Below the pieces are notes generated by a model that saw nothing but the letters and a program-made list of their open reading frames with translations, ran no database searches and was not told where the DNA came from. From CALAEC01 sp050692915 (lineage in GTDB: Bacteria; Actinomycetota; UBA4738; CALAEC01), in the NCBI GenBank assembly GCA_050692915.1, contig JBOGVU010000085.1, forward strand, positions 1 through 10,167: a stretch of DNA of 10,167 bases, read 5' to 3'. Below, piece by piece: positions 1 to 6,357 of the stretch; position 1 is the first letter of the stretch, and each line of letters opens with the position of its first letter. A program made the position numbers and the translations under genes.

Positions 1-40
1 CCTTTAGAGGGCCCGCCTCCGGGGACGCTGATCCCAAAGC

Positions 41-70
41 GAGGACCCGCCACGTTCGGCGCGGGTCCTC
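41..70 (-). terminator. terminator-like hairpin downstream of the csp remnant
   Basis: A perfect 10-bp inverted repeat (GAGGACCCGC / GCGGGTCCTC) surrounds a 10-nt loop. It lies about 25 bases past the likely former stop of the cold-shock remnant on the minus strand. The 3' side on the minus strand has only GCTTTGGG rather than a T-run, so this is a strong stem with a poor U-tract. It could terminate transcription of the csp/sigma side, or simply be a stable stem. Termination is inferred from position and symmetry. Confidence 0.5.
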
Positions 71-93
71 TGCACAGCCTTCCGGTCGGTACG

Positions 94-284
94 CTACCGG
101 GCGCACGTTCGCCGCCTGAGGGCCCCCTGGCCCTCGGGACATCGAACTCGATCTTCTGGTTCCCCTCGAGGTTCCGGTACCCCTCACCCTGGATGGCGCT
201 GAAGTGCACGAACACGTCAGGGCCGTCGTCCGCGGGTGATGAAGCCGTACCCCTTGTCGGGTTGAACCGGGAGACGGCCCCGAT
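94..284 (-). pseudogene. cold-shock protein (CspA family), frameshifted remnant
   Basis: Translating the minus strand in pieces gives an almost complete cold-shock domain. The pieces are GAVSRFN (261-281), DKGYGFITR (RNP1 core, about 232-258), DDGPDVFVHFSAIQGEGYRNLE (RNP2 core VFVHF at 201-218) and GGPQAANVRP (about 98-130). They are not in one frame. One base is missing between FN and DKG, one is extra before DDG, one is extra before the RGPGGPQ segment, and the likely stop TAG (94-96) is again out of register. The expected start codon reads ATC, and the family's usual tryptophan before FN is Arg (CGG). Intact members are 65-70 aa RNA/single-stranded-DNA chaperones of the cytoplasm. The remnant begins 14 bases after the sigma factor stop, so the two were probably co-transcribed once. 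Gene decay is favoured because start, Trp and frame are all lost, but local indel sequencing errors could explain the frameshifts. Confidence 0.8.
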
Positions 285-297
285 CCTCAGGAGTGCG

Positions 298-1416
298 CTA
301 ATCGGGGTAGTCGCGCAGCTGCTGGGCCCTTGTCGGGTGGCGCAGCTTGCACAGCGTCTTAGACTCGATCTGACGGATCCGCTCCCGGGTCACGCCGAAG
401 ACCCGGCCGACTTCCTCGAGCGTCCCCGGCTCTCCGCCGAGTAGACCGAACCGCCTCTCTATGATGCCCCGCTCCCGGTCGTCGAGGCTGTGCAGGACCC
501 TATCGAGCTGCTCCTGGAGCAGGGTCATGCTAGCCGCGTCGGGGAGCGGCACCGCGTCCCGGTCCTCGATGAAGTCGCCGAGGGTGGTGTCCTCCTGGTC
601 GTCGACGGGCGTCTCCAAGGAGATGGGATATCGGTAAATCTCGAGGATCTGGCGGACCCGTTCCGCAGGGAGACCGACGCGCCTGCCGATCTCTTCAGGA
701 TCCGGGTCCCGCCCCAGGATCTGGACCAGGTCCCGCTGGGCCCGAGCGATCTTGTTCATGTACTCGGTCATGTGCACGGGGATGCGGATCGTCCGGGACT
801 GGTCGGCGATGGCCCGGGTGATGGCCTGGCGGATCCACCACGTGGCGTAGGTGGAGAACTTGTAGCCTCTCCGGTAATCGAACTTCTCCACGGCCCGGAT
901 CAGGCCCAGGTTTCCCTCCTGGGCCAGGTCGAGGAACAGCATCCCCCGGTGGGCGTGCCGCTTGGCAATCGACACTACCAGCCGGAGGTTCGCCTCGATC
1001 AGCTTTCCCCGGGCGCGGTCCACATCGGCGGCCACGCGGCGGAGGAAAGAGGTGGCGTCGGTGCGGGACCGGGGCAGGTAGCCTCGGGAGACGGTCTCCC
1101 GCCCGATCCCCTCAGGGCGCAGTTTCTTCTCCGGGTCGCGCTGGTGCCGCCGGATGCGGACCGCTGCCTCGACGACCTGCTGGAAGCGCCGGCGGTCGAG
1201 CCCATCGGTCCGCTCCACGGAGGTCAGCAGCTCGGCCGCCAGCTCGCCGCCCTCGATCCGCATGGCCAGGTCGACTTCCTGGGCCGCGGTCAGGAGCGGC
1301 ACTTTCCCGATCTCCCGGAGATACATGCGGACGGGGTCGGAGGTGGCACTGGTCGCCTGCCCGGCCTCGGGGGAAGGGCCGGCTGCGCGGTCGGCAAACG
1401 TGGGGAGGTTCTTCAT
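298..1416 (-). CDS. RNA polymerase sigma factor, sigma-70 family (RpoD/SigA or HrdB type)
   Basis: This 372-aa protein binds core RNA polymerase and recognises -10/-35 promoter elements. Region 1.2 is at residues 27-57 (DPVRMYLREIGKVPLL), region 2 at about 135-210 (LIEANLRLVVSIAKRH, FSTYATWWIRQAI, RTIRIPVHM), region 3 at about 215-290 (ending LGDFIED), and region 4 at 300-372 with the -35 helix-turn-helix (GVTRERIRQIESK). The acidic region 1.1 is reduced to about 25 residues. A lysine/arginine-rich stretch of about 75 residues (58-134) separates regions 1.2 and 2. Small departures from the usual primary-sigma consensus include DLAQEGN for DLIQEGN, HRGML for GRGML, and a terminal DYPD for DYLD. 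The start ATG is preceded at two codons by an in-frame TAG, so no longer start exists; no good Shine-Dalgarno is seen. The family assignment is firm. Whether this is the housekeeping factor or a group 2 paralogue cannot be told here; the short N-terminus and substitutions lean to group 2. Confidence 0.93.
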   Translation of the reverse strand: MKNLPTFADRAAGPSPEAGQATSATSDPVRMYLREIGKVPLLTAAQEVDLAMRIEGGELAAELLTSVERTDGLDRRRFQQVVEAAVRIRRHQRDPEKKLRPEGIGRETVSRGYLPRSRTDATSFLRRVAADVDRARGKLIEANLRLVVSIAKRHAHRGMLFLDLAQEGNLGLIRAVEKFDYRRGYKFSTYATWWIRQAITRAIADQSRTIRIPVHMTEYMNKIARAQRDLVQILGRDPDPEEIGRRVGLPAERVRQILEIYRYPISLETPVDDQEDTTLGDFIEDRDAVPLPDAASMTLLQEQLDRVLHSLDDRERGIIERRFGLLGGEPGTLEEVGRVFGVTRERIRQIESKTLCKLRHPTRAQQLRDYPD

Positions 1417-1729
1417 ACGCTACCCACACAGTGGCACACTCCCATCTCCGCCGTGACGATGGCAAGGCGAGGAAGAATGGGGTGAGGGGTTCAAGAATCT
1501 CCTCGTGGACTCCTACGCCGGCGTTCGGTGACTCCTCCCTGGTCCAGGTTCGCGTCGGCGACGACTCCGACTCTGGGAGGGGTTTCATCTTTTCCTCCGG
1601 ATGGACCATGGGTTCCTCTGTCACCCGAGAACGTTCCGAAAACAGGTGCCTACACCCCGCCGGGTGCCAGGGCCGCGGGTGAGAACGGGCCCTCGGTGCC
1701 ATAATTACAGCTAGATCATTCTCGGATTT

Positions 1730-1744
1730 TCGCGATCTTCGCGA
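1730..1744. promoter_or_regulatory. TCGCGA-TCT-TCGCGA paired palindrome
   Basis: Two copies of the self-complementary hexamer TCGCGA are separated by TCT. The element is therefore both a direct and an inverted repeat, and could form a 6-bp hairpin with a 3-nt loop. It sits beside the AT-rich patch of the divergent intergenic region, where an operator would be expected. No regulator family was recognised, so a role is inference from position and symmetry only. Confidence 0.35.
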
Positions 1745-1778
1745 GGGGTCCGGGCCACTCCCGGCATAGAAGCGTCGT

Positions 1779-1798
1779 GGAGGGGCGAGGGCCCCTCC
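1779..1798. other. perfect 8-bp hairpin upstream of the sigma-like remnant
   Basis: GGAGGGGC and GCCCCTCC pair perfectly around the 4-nt loop GAGG. It lies 26 bases before the probable ATG of the sigma-like remnant. It has no following T-run on either strand, so it is a weak terminator candidate. It might instead be a leader structure in the remnant's former mRNA. Confidence 0.4.
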
Positions 1799-1823
1799 CC
1801 ACGATGCGGGACCCTCAGGTCGC

Positions 1824-2602
1824 ATGGAATCGAACACCGAGCACGACTTCGAAGACGACGACTCCCGCGAGTACCCGGAGAGATCCTTCCGGGGCTCACT
1901 TCTACAACCCCGTGATGCATTCCGGCGAAGTGGCTGTCCCGCTTCGACTCCACCCCCGAGGGGAGGAAGCTGGACGAATATCACCGCCGGCTCCGCGCTG
2001 ACCAGGAGCTCCTCCAAGATCTGCAGTGGGAGGGGTGCGCTGGCCCTCGGTGGGAGCGGGTCGCCGAGGCGCTGGTGGCCTACGCGTACCAGGTCCTGCT
2101 GGCCTGGATCCTCACCGGAGAGGTCTTCGGGAAGTGTCTCGCCCAGGGGCTTCGGGGCCTCGGGGCCGGCGACCAGCCTCGGATGCAGCGCCAAGACGCC
2201 GAGGAGCTGGCCTACGACGTGGTTGGCCAGGCCGTGGTGGCCTTCCGGGACCGCGTGCTCAAGCCCGGCCGGTGGGCGGCCGAGGCCGGTGCCACCCTCA
2301 AGACCTTCTTCGTGGGCCAGGTCCTCATCCAGTTCATCCCGATCTACAAGTCCTGGCTCAGGCGACCCGCCGGAAGGAGGACCTGGTGGAGGTGGTTCCC
2401 GACCGACCGGATGGATCGGCCCTGGGGCGAGTGCCGGCGCCTACCCGGCGGCGCGAGCTGCTCGGATGTCACCGACCGCAGCCCTCGCCACCGCGTAGCA
2501 GCGAGCTGCAGATCCCGACGGCACATCTCCTCGTGCGCTGTCCTCCATGACCGGCTCATGACGTTGGTGAAGGTGTAGACGCGAGAGGCTTTGAAGCTCC
2601 GA
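1824..2602 (+). pseudogene. sigma-70-like protein, remnant with several frameshifts
   Basis: The best reading starts at ATG 1824 with an acidic N-terminus (MESNTEHDFEDDDSREYPE). It must shift frame near 1926 (one base missing) to continue as KWLSRFDSTPEGRKLDEYHR and then the long open core 1928-2350 (VAYAYQVLLAWILTGEVFGK, AEELAYDVVGQAVVAFRDR, GATLKTFFVGQVLIQFIPIY). This core resembles, as I recall the family, actinobacterial sigma-like proteins with a conserved GASLKTYFxG segment in region 2. A second missing base near 2350 leads into RKEDLVEVVPDRPDGSAL, an extra base near 2465 into DVTDRSPRHRVA, then ELQI in the other frame. A tail MTLVKV, stop (2576-2578), TREALK looks like a decayed region 4.2 recognition helix. 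No single ORF gives a whole protein. Decay is favoured over sequencing error because an in-frame stop is present as well as indels. Family recognition is moderate, and no gene name can be given. Confidence 0.6.
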
Positions 2603-2803
2603 CCTCTCCCGCGTCAAGGCAGCATCGACGGCGCCTTCCGAGAGTATCTGCACCACCGGGGCAGGGGTGCAGGGCGAAATGGCGGCTTCGCCCGGGGTGA
2701 CGTGACCTCCGCCCCATCGGGGCGGGAACGGCGATCCCTGGGTCGGTGACCAGGGCCTTCGCAAGACAAAAGGAGGCCTAAGGGCCGCATTTCACAATCT
2801 CTC

Positions 2804-2824
2804 GCGGAATCTGTGCGGAATCTG
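2804..2824. repeat. 11-bp tandem direct repeat GCGGAATCTG(T/C)
   Basis: GCGGAATCTG occurs twice with an 11-bp period (2804-2813 and 2815-2824), roughly one helical turn apart. It lies 60 bases from the tRNA-Val 3'-half sequence. Closely spaced direct repeats next to a tRNA 3' end are the usual layout of tyrosine integrase arm-binding sites in an attachment region. That role is inference; the repeat itself is seen directly. Confidence 0.45.
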
Positions 2825-2884
2825 CTGGAGTGCCCCAGCCCGTCTCCAGCTCGCAATACCGGCTGTGACCTGCAACTTCGTTCG

Positions 2885-2931
2885 TGGGCGCTGGTGGGAT
2901 CGAACCACCGACCTCCGCCTTGTAAGGGCGG
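2885..2931 (-). pseudogene. tRNA-Val(UAC) 3' half without a normal 5' half, copy 1
   Basis: On the minus strand the parts read as follows: anticodon stem CCGCC, 7-nt loop CTTACAA (anticodon TAC, U33 present), GGCGG, variable AGGTC, T stem GGTGG, T loop TTCGATC, CCACC, acceptor AGCGCCC and discriminator A. CCA is not encoded. The matching 5' acceptor, TAGCTCAG-type D arm and A26 region are absent; only GTGGGC then a 10-nt linker precede the anticodon stem. A functional canonical tRNA is therefore not encoded here. Integrase-mediated duplication of a tRNA 3' end is the usual origin of such halves. Confidence 0.8.
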
Positions 2932-3058
2932 TCCCACATAGGCCCACGACCTGCTGAAATGAACGAAACCGCTCGTCAGGCGGGTCTCAGGGTTCGAATG
3001 GCTCCGGTCCGCTGACATGCCTTTTGACGTCTTGTGCGTACTTTTTGCTTACTCCGCT
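2885..3058 (-). repeat. tRNA-derived long direct repeat, copy 1
   Basis: This 174-base segment aligns without gaps to 7210-7383 (offset 4325). Conserved blocks are the tRNA-Val 3' half (2885-2931, three mismatches in 47), a TTCGAA-containing block (2992-3013, three mismatches in 22) and a GTAAGCAAAAAGTACGC block (3036-3058, one mismatch in 23, written as the minus strand). The spacers between them have diverged. Similarity may continue to GACCTGC at 2867 with a one-base gap. Fixed spacing with diverged spacers suggests a functional unit such as an attachment site or structured RNA. Confidence 0.8.
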
Positions 3059-3166
3059 GAGGGTCCGTCTCGTTGGCTGTGGGGTCGGACCGCAGCGGAT
3101 CTCGGACGCCCGAAGACACGTGCCTCGGGCTCCCGTCACCCTCTACGATTCCACCGAGGGAGTCAG

Positions 3167-5800
3167 ATGCGGAATCTACCGATCGGGACCGTCACCTTCC
3201 TGTTCACGGACATCGAGGGGTCGACCCGGCTCCTTCGGCAACTCGGCGATCGTTACCGGGAGGTCGTCGACGGGCACGGTGGGCTCCTGCGCAAGGCCAT
3301 CGCCTTAGGGGGCGGTACCGAAGTCCACACAGAGGGGGACTCCTTCTTCGCCGTCTTCTCCACCCCCGCGGGGGCCCTCGCTGCGGCGGTGCAGGCTCAG
3401 CGAGCCTTGTCAGCTCACGCCTGGCCCGAGGATCACTCCGTCAGGGTCCGGATGGGCCTACACACTGGCGAAGCGGTTCTGGGTGGGGATGACTACATCG
3501 GGCTTGACGTGCACCTGGCCGCCCGCATCGCCGCCGTGGGCCACGGGGGGCAGATCCTCGTCTCTGAGGCAACCCGGGCGCTGGTTGAACACACCCTCCC
3601 CGACGGGACGTCCCTGCGCGACCTGGGCCGGCACCGCCTGAAGGACATCGAACACCCCGAGCACCTGTACGACCTTGTTATCGACGGCCTGCCCGCGGAG
3701 TTTCCCGCGGTCCGGACCGTGGACGCCCAGCCCACGAACCTCCCCCCGCAGCGAACCTCGTTCGTCGGCCGGGAACGCGAGGCGGCCGAAGTCAGGAGCC
3801 TCTTGGCGGAGAAGAGACTCCTCACCCTCACCGGACCGGGTGGGACCGGTAAGACAAGGCTGGCCCTGAAGGTGGCGGCCGACCAGCTCGACCGGTTCTC
3901 CGATGGGGTCTTCTTCGCCGACCGCAGCCCGATCGTCGACCCGGCCCTGGTCCCATCCGTGATCGCCCAGGCCCTCTTGGTGCGTGAGGAGGCCGGCCGC
4001 GACATCCTCGACACGCTTGCTGACCACCTCCGGGACCGTCACCTTCTCCTGGTCCTCGACAACTCCGAGCAGGTCATCGAGGCGGGGGCGGCGATCGCTC
4101 GTCTCGTCGACCTGGCGCCCCGGCTAACGGTCCTGGCCACCAGTCGAGCACCCTTCCACGTCTCCGCAGAGCACGAGTACCAGGTTCCTCCGCTCGCGGT
4201 CCCCGATCCCGGGCATATGGCCGACCTCGAGGGCGTTACTGGGTCCGAGGCCGTGGCTCTGTTCACGGAGCGAGCCTCCGCCATCCGCCCGGGCTTTCAG
4301 ATCACCCGCCAGAACGCACTCGAGGTGGCAGAGATCGCGGTTCAGCTCGACGGCCTGCCGTTGGCCATCGAACTCGCTGCCAGCCGACTGAGGGTACTGA
4401 GCCCTGAGGCGCTACTGGAACGATTGGGCCAGCGACTCTCGCTCCTCACCGGCGGCGCCCGTGACCTTCCCGAACGGCAGCGAACCCTTCGCGGCACGAT
4501 CGAGTGGAGCCATGACCTGCTCCAGGCTGAGGAGCGACGCCTCTTCGCCCGCTTGGGAACCTTCACGGGCGGATGGAGCCTGGAGGCTGCTGAGGCGATC
4601 TGCGGGCCCGGCCTCGACCTCGAGATTCTCAATGGGCTCGGGACACTGGTAAATCACAGCATGGTGCGGCCAGGAGAGCCTGGGGACGAGGAGCCGCGGT
4701 TCACCATGCTGGAGACGATCCGAGAGTTCGCTGTCGAGCGGCTCGCTTTATCCGGGGAGGAGGATGAGCTGCGCCGCCGCCACGCCGAGCGCTTTCGGGA
4801 CTTGGCGGAAGAGGCGGAGCGCCATCTCACCCGCGAGGACCGGCTCGCCTGGCTCTCCAGGTTGGAAGGTGAGCATGACAACTTGCGAGCCGCGATGGAC
4901 TGGTCCGAGCGCATCGGAGATGCCGACACCGGCCTTCGCACTGCCGCGGCCGTCTGGCGGTTCTGGCTGCAGCGGGGACACCTCTCGGAGGGGCGGGCCC
5001 GGCTGGAGCGTCTGCTCGCGATGCCGGGGGCGGCAGTTCCGGGCGCGGTGCGGGCTCGCGCGCTGTCGGCCCACGGCGGCATCACCTACTGGCAGAACGA
5101 CTACCCGCCCATGCGGGCCGCCTACGAGGAGGCGGTCGACATCGCCAGAGAGGTGGGAGACCCTAAGCTTCTGGCTTCCGCACTCCTGGACCTCTCCTCC
5201 ATCCCCAACCTGGAGCAGGACGCCGACGGTGCCGAGGCGATCCTTCGGGAAGCCCTGGCCACCGCCGAGGAGGCCGGCGACCGCGCCCTCACCGCGGAGC
5301 TCTGGAGCAACATCGCGTTCCTCGAGGTCCTTCGGGGCAACCCCGCCGGTGCGATCGAGCTGCGTCGCAGGGCGATAGAGATCCTTCGAGAGGAAGGGGC
5401 GGTATGGCAGGCGGGACAGTATCTGGGCGGGCTGGCCATGATCACCAGGATGGCCGGCGACATCGAAACAGCTAGAGGCCACCTCCGGGAGGCCATCGAG
5501 ATCCATGCCCAGGACAGGGACCAATTGAGCATCTCCATGTCCTTGACGAGCTTTGCGCTCATCGCCAACGACCAGGGTCATCATGAGCGGGCGGCCCGCT
5601 TGGTCGGCGCCGCCGCGCGGATGCGGGACGAGCTCGGTGGGGGCGTTCCTCCCGAGTTCGTGAGCCGGTGGGGGGATCCGGACGAGGATGCCCGTCGTGC
5701 TCTCGGCGAGGACGCCTACCGGCGGACCCGGGCGGAGGGCTACGCCATGGATAGCGAGGAGGCTGTGGCTTACGCCGTCGAAGACCGCGACTACCTTTGA
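3167..5800 (+). CDS. class III nucleotide cyclase domain fused to AfsR-like ATPase and TPR regulator
   Basis: This 877-aa protein has an N-terminal class III adenylate/guanylate cyclase domain (residues about 5-172). Its two metal-site aspartates are in FLFTDIEGST (D15) and HTEGDSFFAVF (D58), followed by DVHLAARIAAVGHGGQ with R120. Next comes an AAA/NB-ARC-like ATPase: FVGRE (199-203), Walker A GPGGTGKT (223-230), Walker B LLLVLDNSEQV (about 293-303), ATSR (324-327) and GLPLAIELAASR (396-407). A winged-helix-like stretch (about 440-520) and TPR-like helices (about 540-820) follow. There is no C-terminal LuxR helix-turn-helix, so it probably acts through cyclic nucleotide or protein contacts. 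The substrate-lysine position in the cyclase is His (VHTEGD), and the usual transition-state Asn is His (VHLAAR); both are familiar in this actinobacterial subfamily as I recall it, so activity and base preference are uncertain. The start is ATG 3167, because GAGGGAG lies 5 bases upstream and the domain begins at once. An upstream in-frame ATG at 3017 lies inside the repeat and is unlikely. Confidence 0.92.
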   Translation: MRNLPIGTVTFLFTDIEGSTRLLRQLGDRYREVVDGHGGLLRKAIALGGGTEVHTEGDSFFAVFSTPAGALAAAVQAQRALSAHAWPEDHSVRVRMGLHTGEAVLGGDDYIGLDVHLAARIAAVGHGGQILVSEATRALVEHTLPDGTSLRDLGRHRLKDIEHPEHLYDLVIDGLPAEFPAVRTVDAQPTNLPPQRTSFVGREREAAEVRSLLAEKRLLTLTGPGGTGKTRLALKVAADQLDRFSDGVFFADRSPIVDPALVPSVIAQALLVREEAGRDILDTLADHLRDRHLLLVLDNSEQVIEAGAAIARLVDLAPRLTVLATSRAPFHVSAEHEYQVPPLAVPDPGHMADLEGVTGSEAVALFTERASAIRPGFQITRQNALEVAEIAVQLDGLPLAIELAASRLRVLSPEALLERLGQRLSLLTGGARDLPERQRTLRGTIEWSHDLLQAEERRLFARLGTFTGGWSLEAAEAICGPGLDLEILNGLGTLVNHSMVRPGEPGDEEPRFTMLETIREFAVERLALSGEEDELRRRHAERFRDLAEEAERHLTREDRLAWLSRLEGEHDNLRAAMDWSERIGDADTGLRTAAAVWRFWLQRGHLSEGRARLERLLAMPGAAVPGAVRARALSAHGGITYWQNDYPPMRAAYEEAVDIAREVGDPKLLASALLDLSSIPNLEQDADGAEAILREALATAEEAGDRALTAELWSNIAFLEVLRGNPAGAIELRRRAIEILREEGAVWQAGQYLGGLAMITRMAGDIETARGHLREAIEIHAQDRDQLSISMSLTSFALIANDQGHHERAARLVGAAARMRDELGGGVPPEFVSRWGDPDEDARRALGEDAYRRTRAEGYAMDSEEAVAYAVEDRDYL

Positions 5801-5838
5801 TAGGCTCGTCCCGCACCATCTCCAGAGGAGGTGCCGTC

Positions 5839-6252
5839 GTGAAGCTCGACCTTTCGGAGTCGATCGAGCGCCCGCCCGCAGACGTATTCCGCTTCGTGGC
5901 CACGGACCACGTCCAGAACCATCCGCGCTGGGACCCGCAGCTGAGCCTGGTCCAGGAGACACCGGGCCCCATCGGCGTCGGGAGCAGGATCCGCAGGAGC
6001 CGAGCTGGGAGCGAAACCCGGGTAGAGGGGGAGATGGAGATCACCGAGTTCGAGCCCGACCGCACCATGGGCGCGGTGATCCGCGACGGCCCCATGGAAA
6101 TCCGCTCATGGATGACCGTCGAGCCCGAGGGCGAGGCGGCCAGCCGGCTCACGTTCACGGTGGAATCCGACGACGCCCCCCTGGACATGATGGAGGAGTC
6201 GATCAAGGGCAGCCTTCGGCGGATCAAGGAGATGGTCGAGAGCGACGGGTAG
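5839..6252 (+). CDS. SRPBCC-fold (START/polyketide cyclase-like) protein
   Basis: This is a 137-aa cytoplasmic protein of the helix-grip SRPBCC superfamily, which forms a hydrophobic ligand pocket. Evidence is the opening beta strand and helix pattern SESIERPPADVFRFVAT (6-22), HPRWDP (28-33), the GPIGVGSRIR turn (43-52), alternating strands to about residue 110 (EGEMEITEFEPDR, SRLTFTVES) and the closing amphipathic helix (about 115-135, MMEESIKGSLRRIKEMVE). Length matches single-domain members. GTG 5839 is chosen because AGAGGAGG (5825-5832) precedes it at good spacing and the fold starts immediately; an in-frame TTG at 5797 overlapping the previous stop is less likely. The gap to the upstream regulator is only 38 bases in the same direction, so an operon is probable. 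The ligand is unknown; members range from lipid or polyketide binding to stress-related regulators. Confidence 0.85.
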   Translation: MKLDLSESIERPPADVFRFVATDHVQNHPRWDPQLSLVQETPGPIGVGSRIRRSRAGSETRVEGEMEITEFEPDRTMGAVIRDGPMEIRSWMTVEPEGEAASRLTFTVESDDAPLDMMEESIKGSLRRIKEMVESDG

Positions 6253-6357
6253 CCGGGGCTCGCATCCGTTCCAGCAAGAGGTCGTCTCGACTCGAAGGTC
6301 AGCCAAGCTCGGTCCCCCGGACCACCCGTCTTGGATCGGACGCGCCATACTCGCCGG

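Larger units (their letters stand above)
1417..1823. other. intergenic region with palindromic elements
   Basis: This 407-base stretch separates the sigma factor (leftward) from the sigma-like remnant (rightward), so it should carry their divergent control sequences. I find no ORF with recognisable protein character. An AT-rich patch at 1701-1730 (ATAATTACAG and following) stands out against the GC-rich background and is a reasonable place for a promoter. It is followed by the TCGCGA repeat at 1730-1744 and the hairpin at 1779-1798. No clear -35/-10 pair could be assigned. Confidence 0.45.
2603..3166. other. intergenic region carrying repeat elements
   Basis: There is no convincing gene in these 564 bases; short ORFs on both strands show no protein character. 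The region contains the 11-bp tandem repeat at 2804-2824, the first copy of the tRNA-derived repeat at 2885-3058, and the leader of the cyclase/ATPase gene from 3059. No clear promoter was identified for that gene, although its ribosome binding site is good. Confidence 0.5.

Noticed and set aside
490..1485. 331-aa plus-strand ORF
   Set aside because: It lies antisense to the sigma factor; its Pro/Gly/Leu/Val-rich text is the typical shadow of GC-rich coding DNA and shows no domain.
1112..2194. 360-aa minus-strand ORF
   Set aside because: It overlaps the sigma gene out of frame and crosses the intergenic region and the sigma-like remnant; its composition is Pro/Arg/Ser-rich with no motif.
1824..2578. 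Programmed ribosomal frameshifting in the sigma-like gene
   Set aside because: At least four separate shifts plus a stop would be needed, and no slippery heptamer is seen at the junctions.
2804..2824. CRISPR or satellite repeat
   Set aside because: There are only two units of 11 bp without spacers, and no array or cas gene is present in the window.
2885..2960. Functional tRNA-Val gene
   Set aside because: The anticodon and T arms are perfect, but the D arm and normal 5' acceptor are missing here and in the second copy, so a canonical tRNA is not encoded.
3017..3166. N-terminal extension of the cyclase protein from ATG 3017
   Set aside because: These 50 residues translate the conserved repeat block (LCVLFAYSA), and the well-placed GAGGGAG supports ATG 3167.
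4748..5962. 404-aa minus-strand ORF
   Set aside because: It is fully antisense to the TPR part of the cyclase/ATPase gene and the SRPBCC gene, both of which have clear domain evidence.
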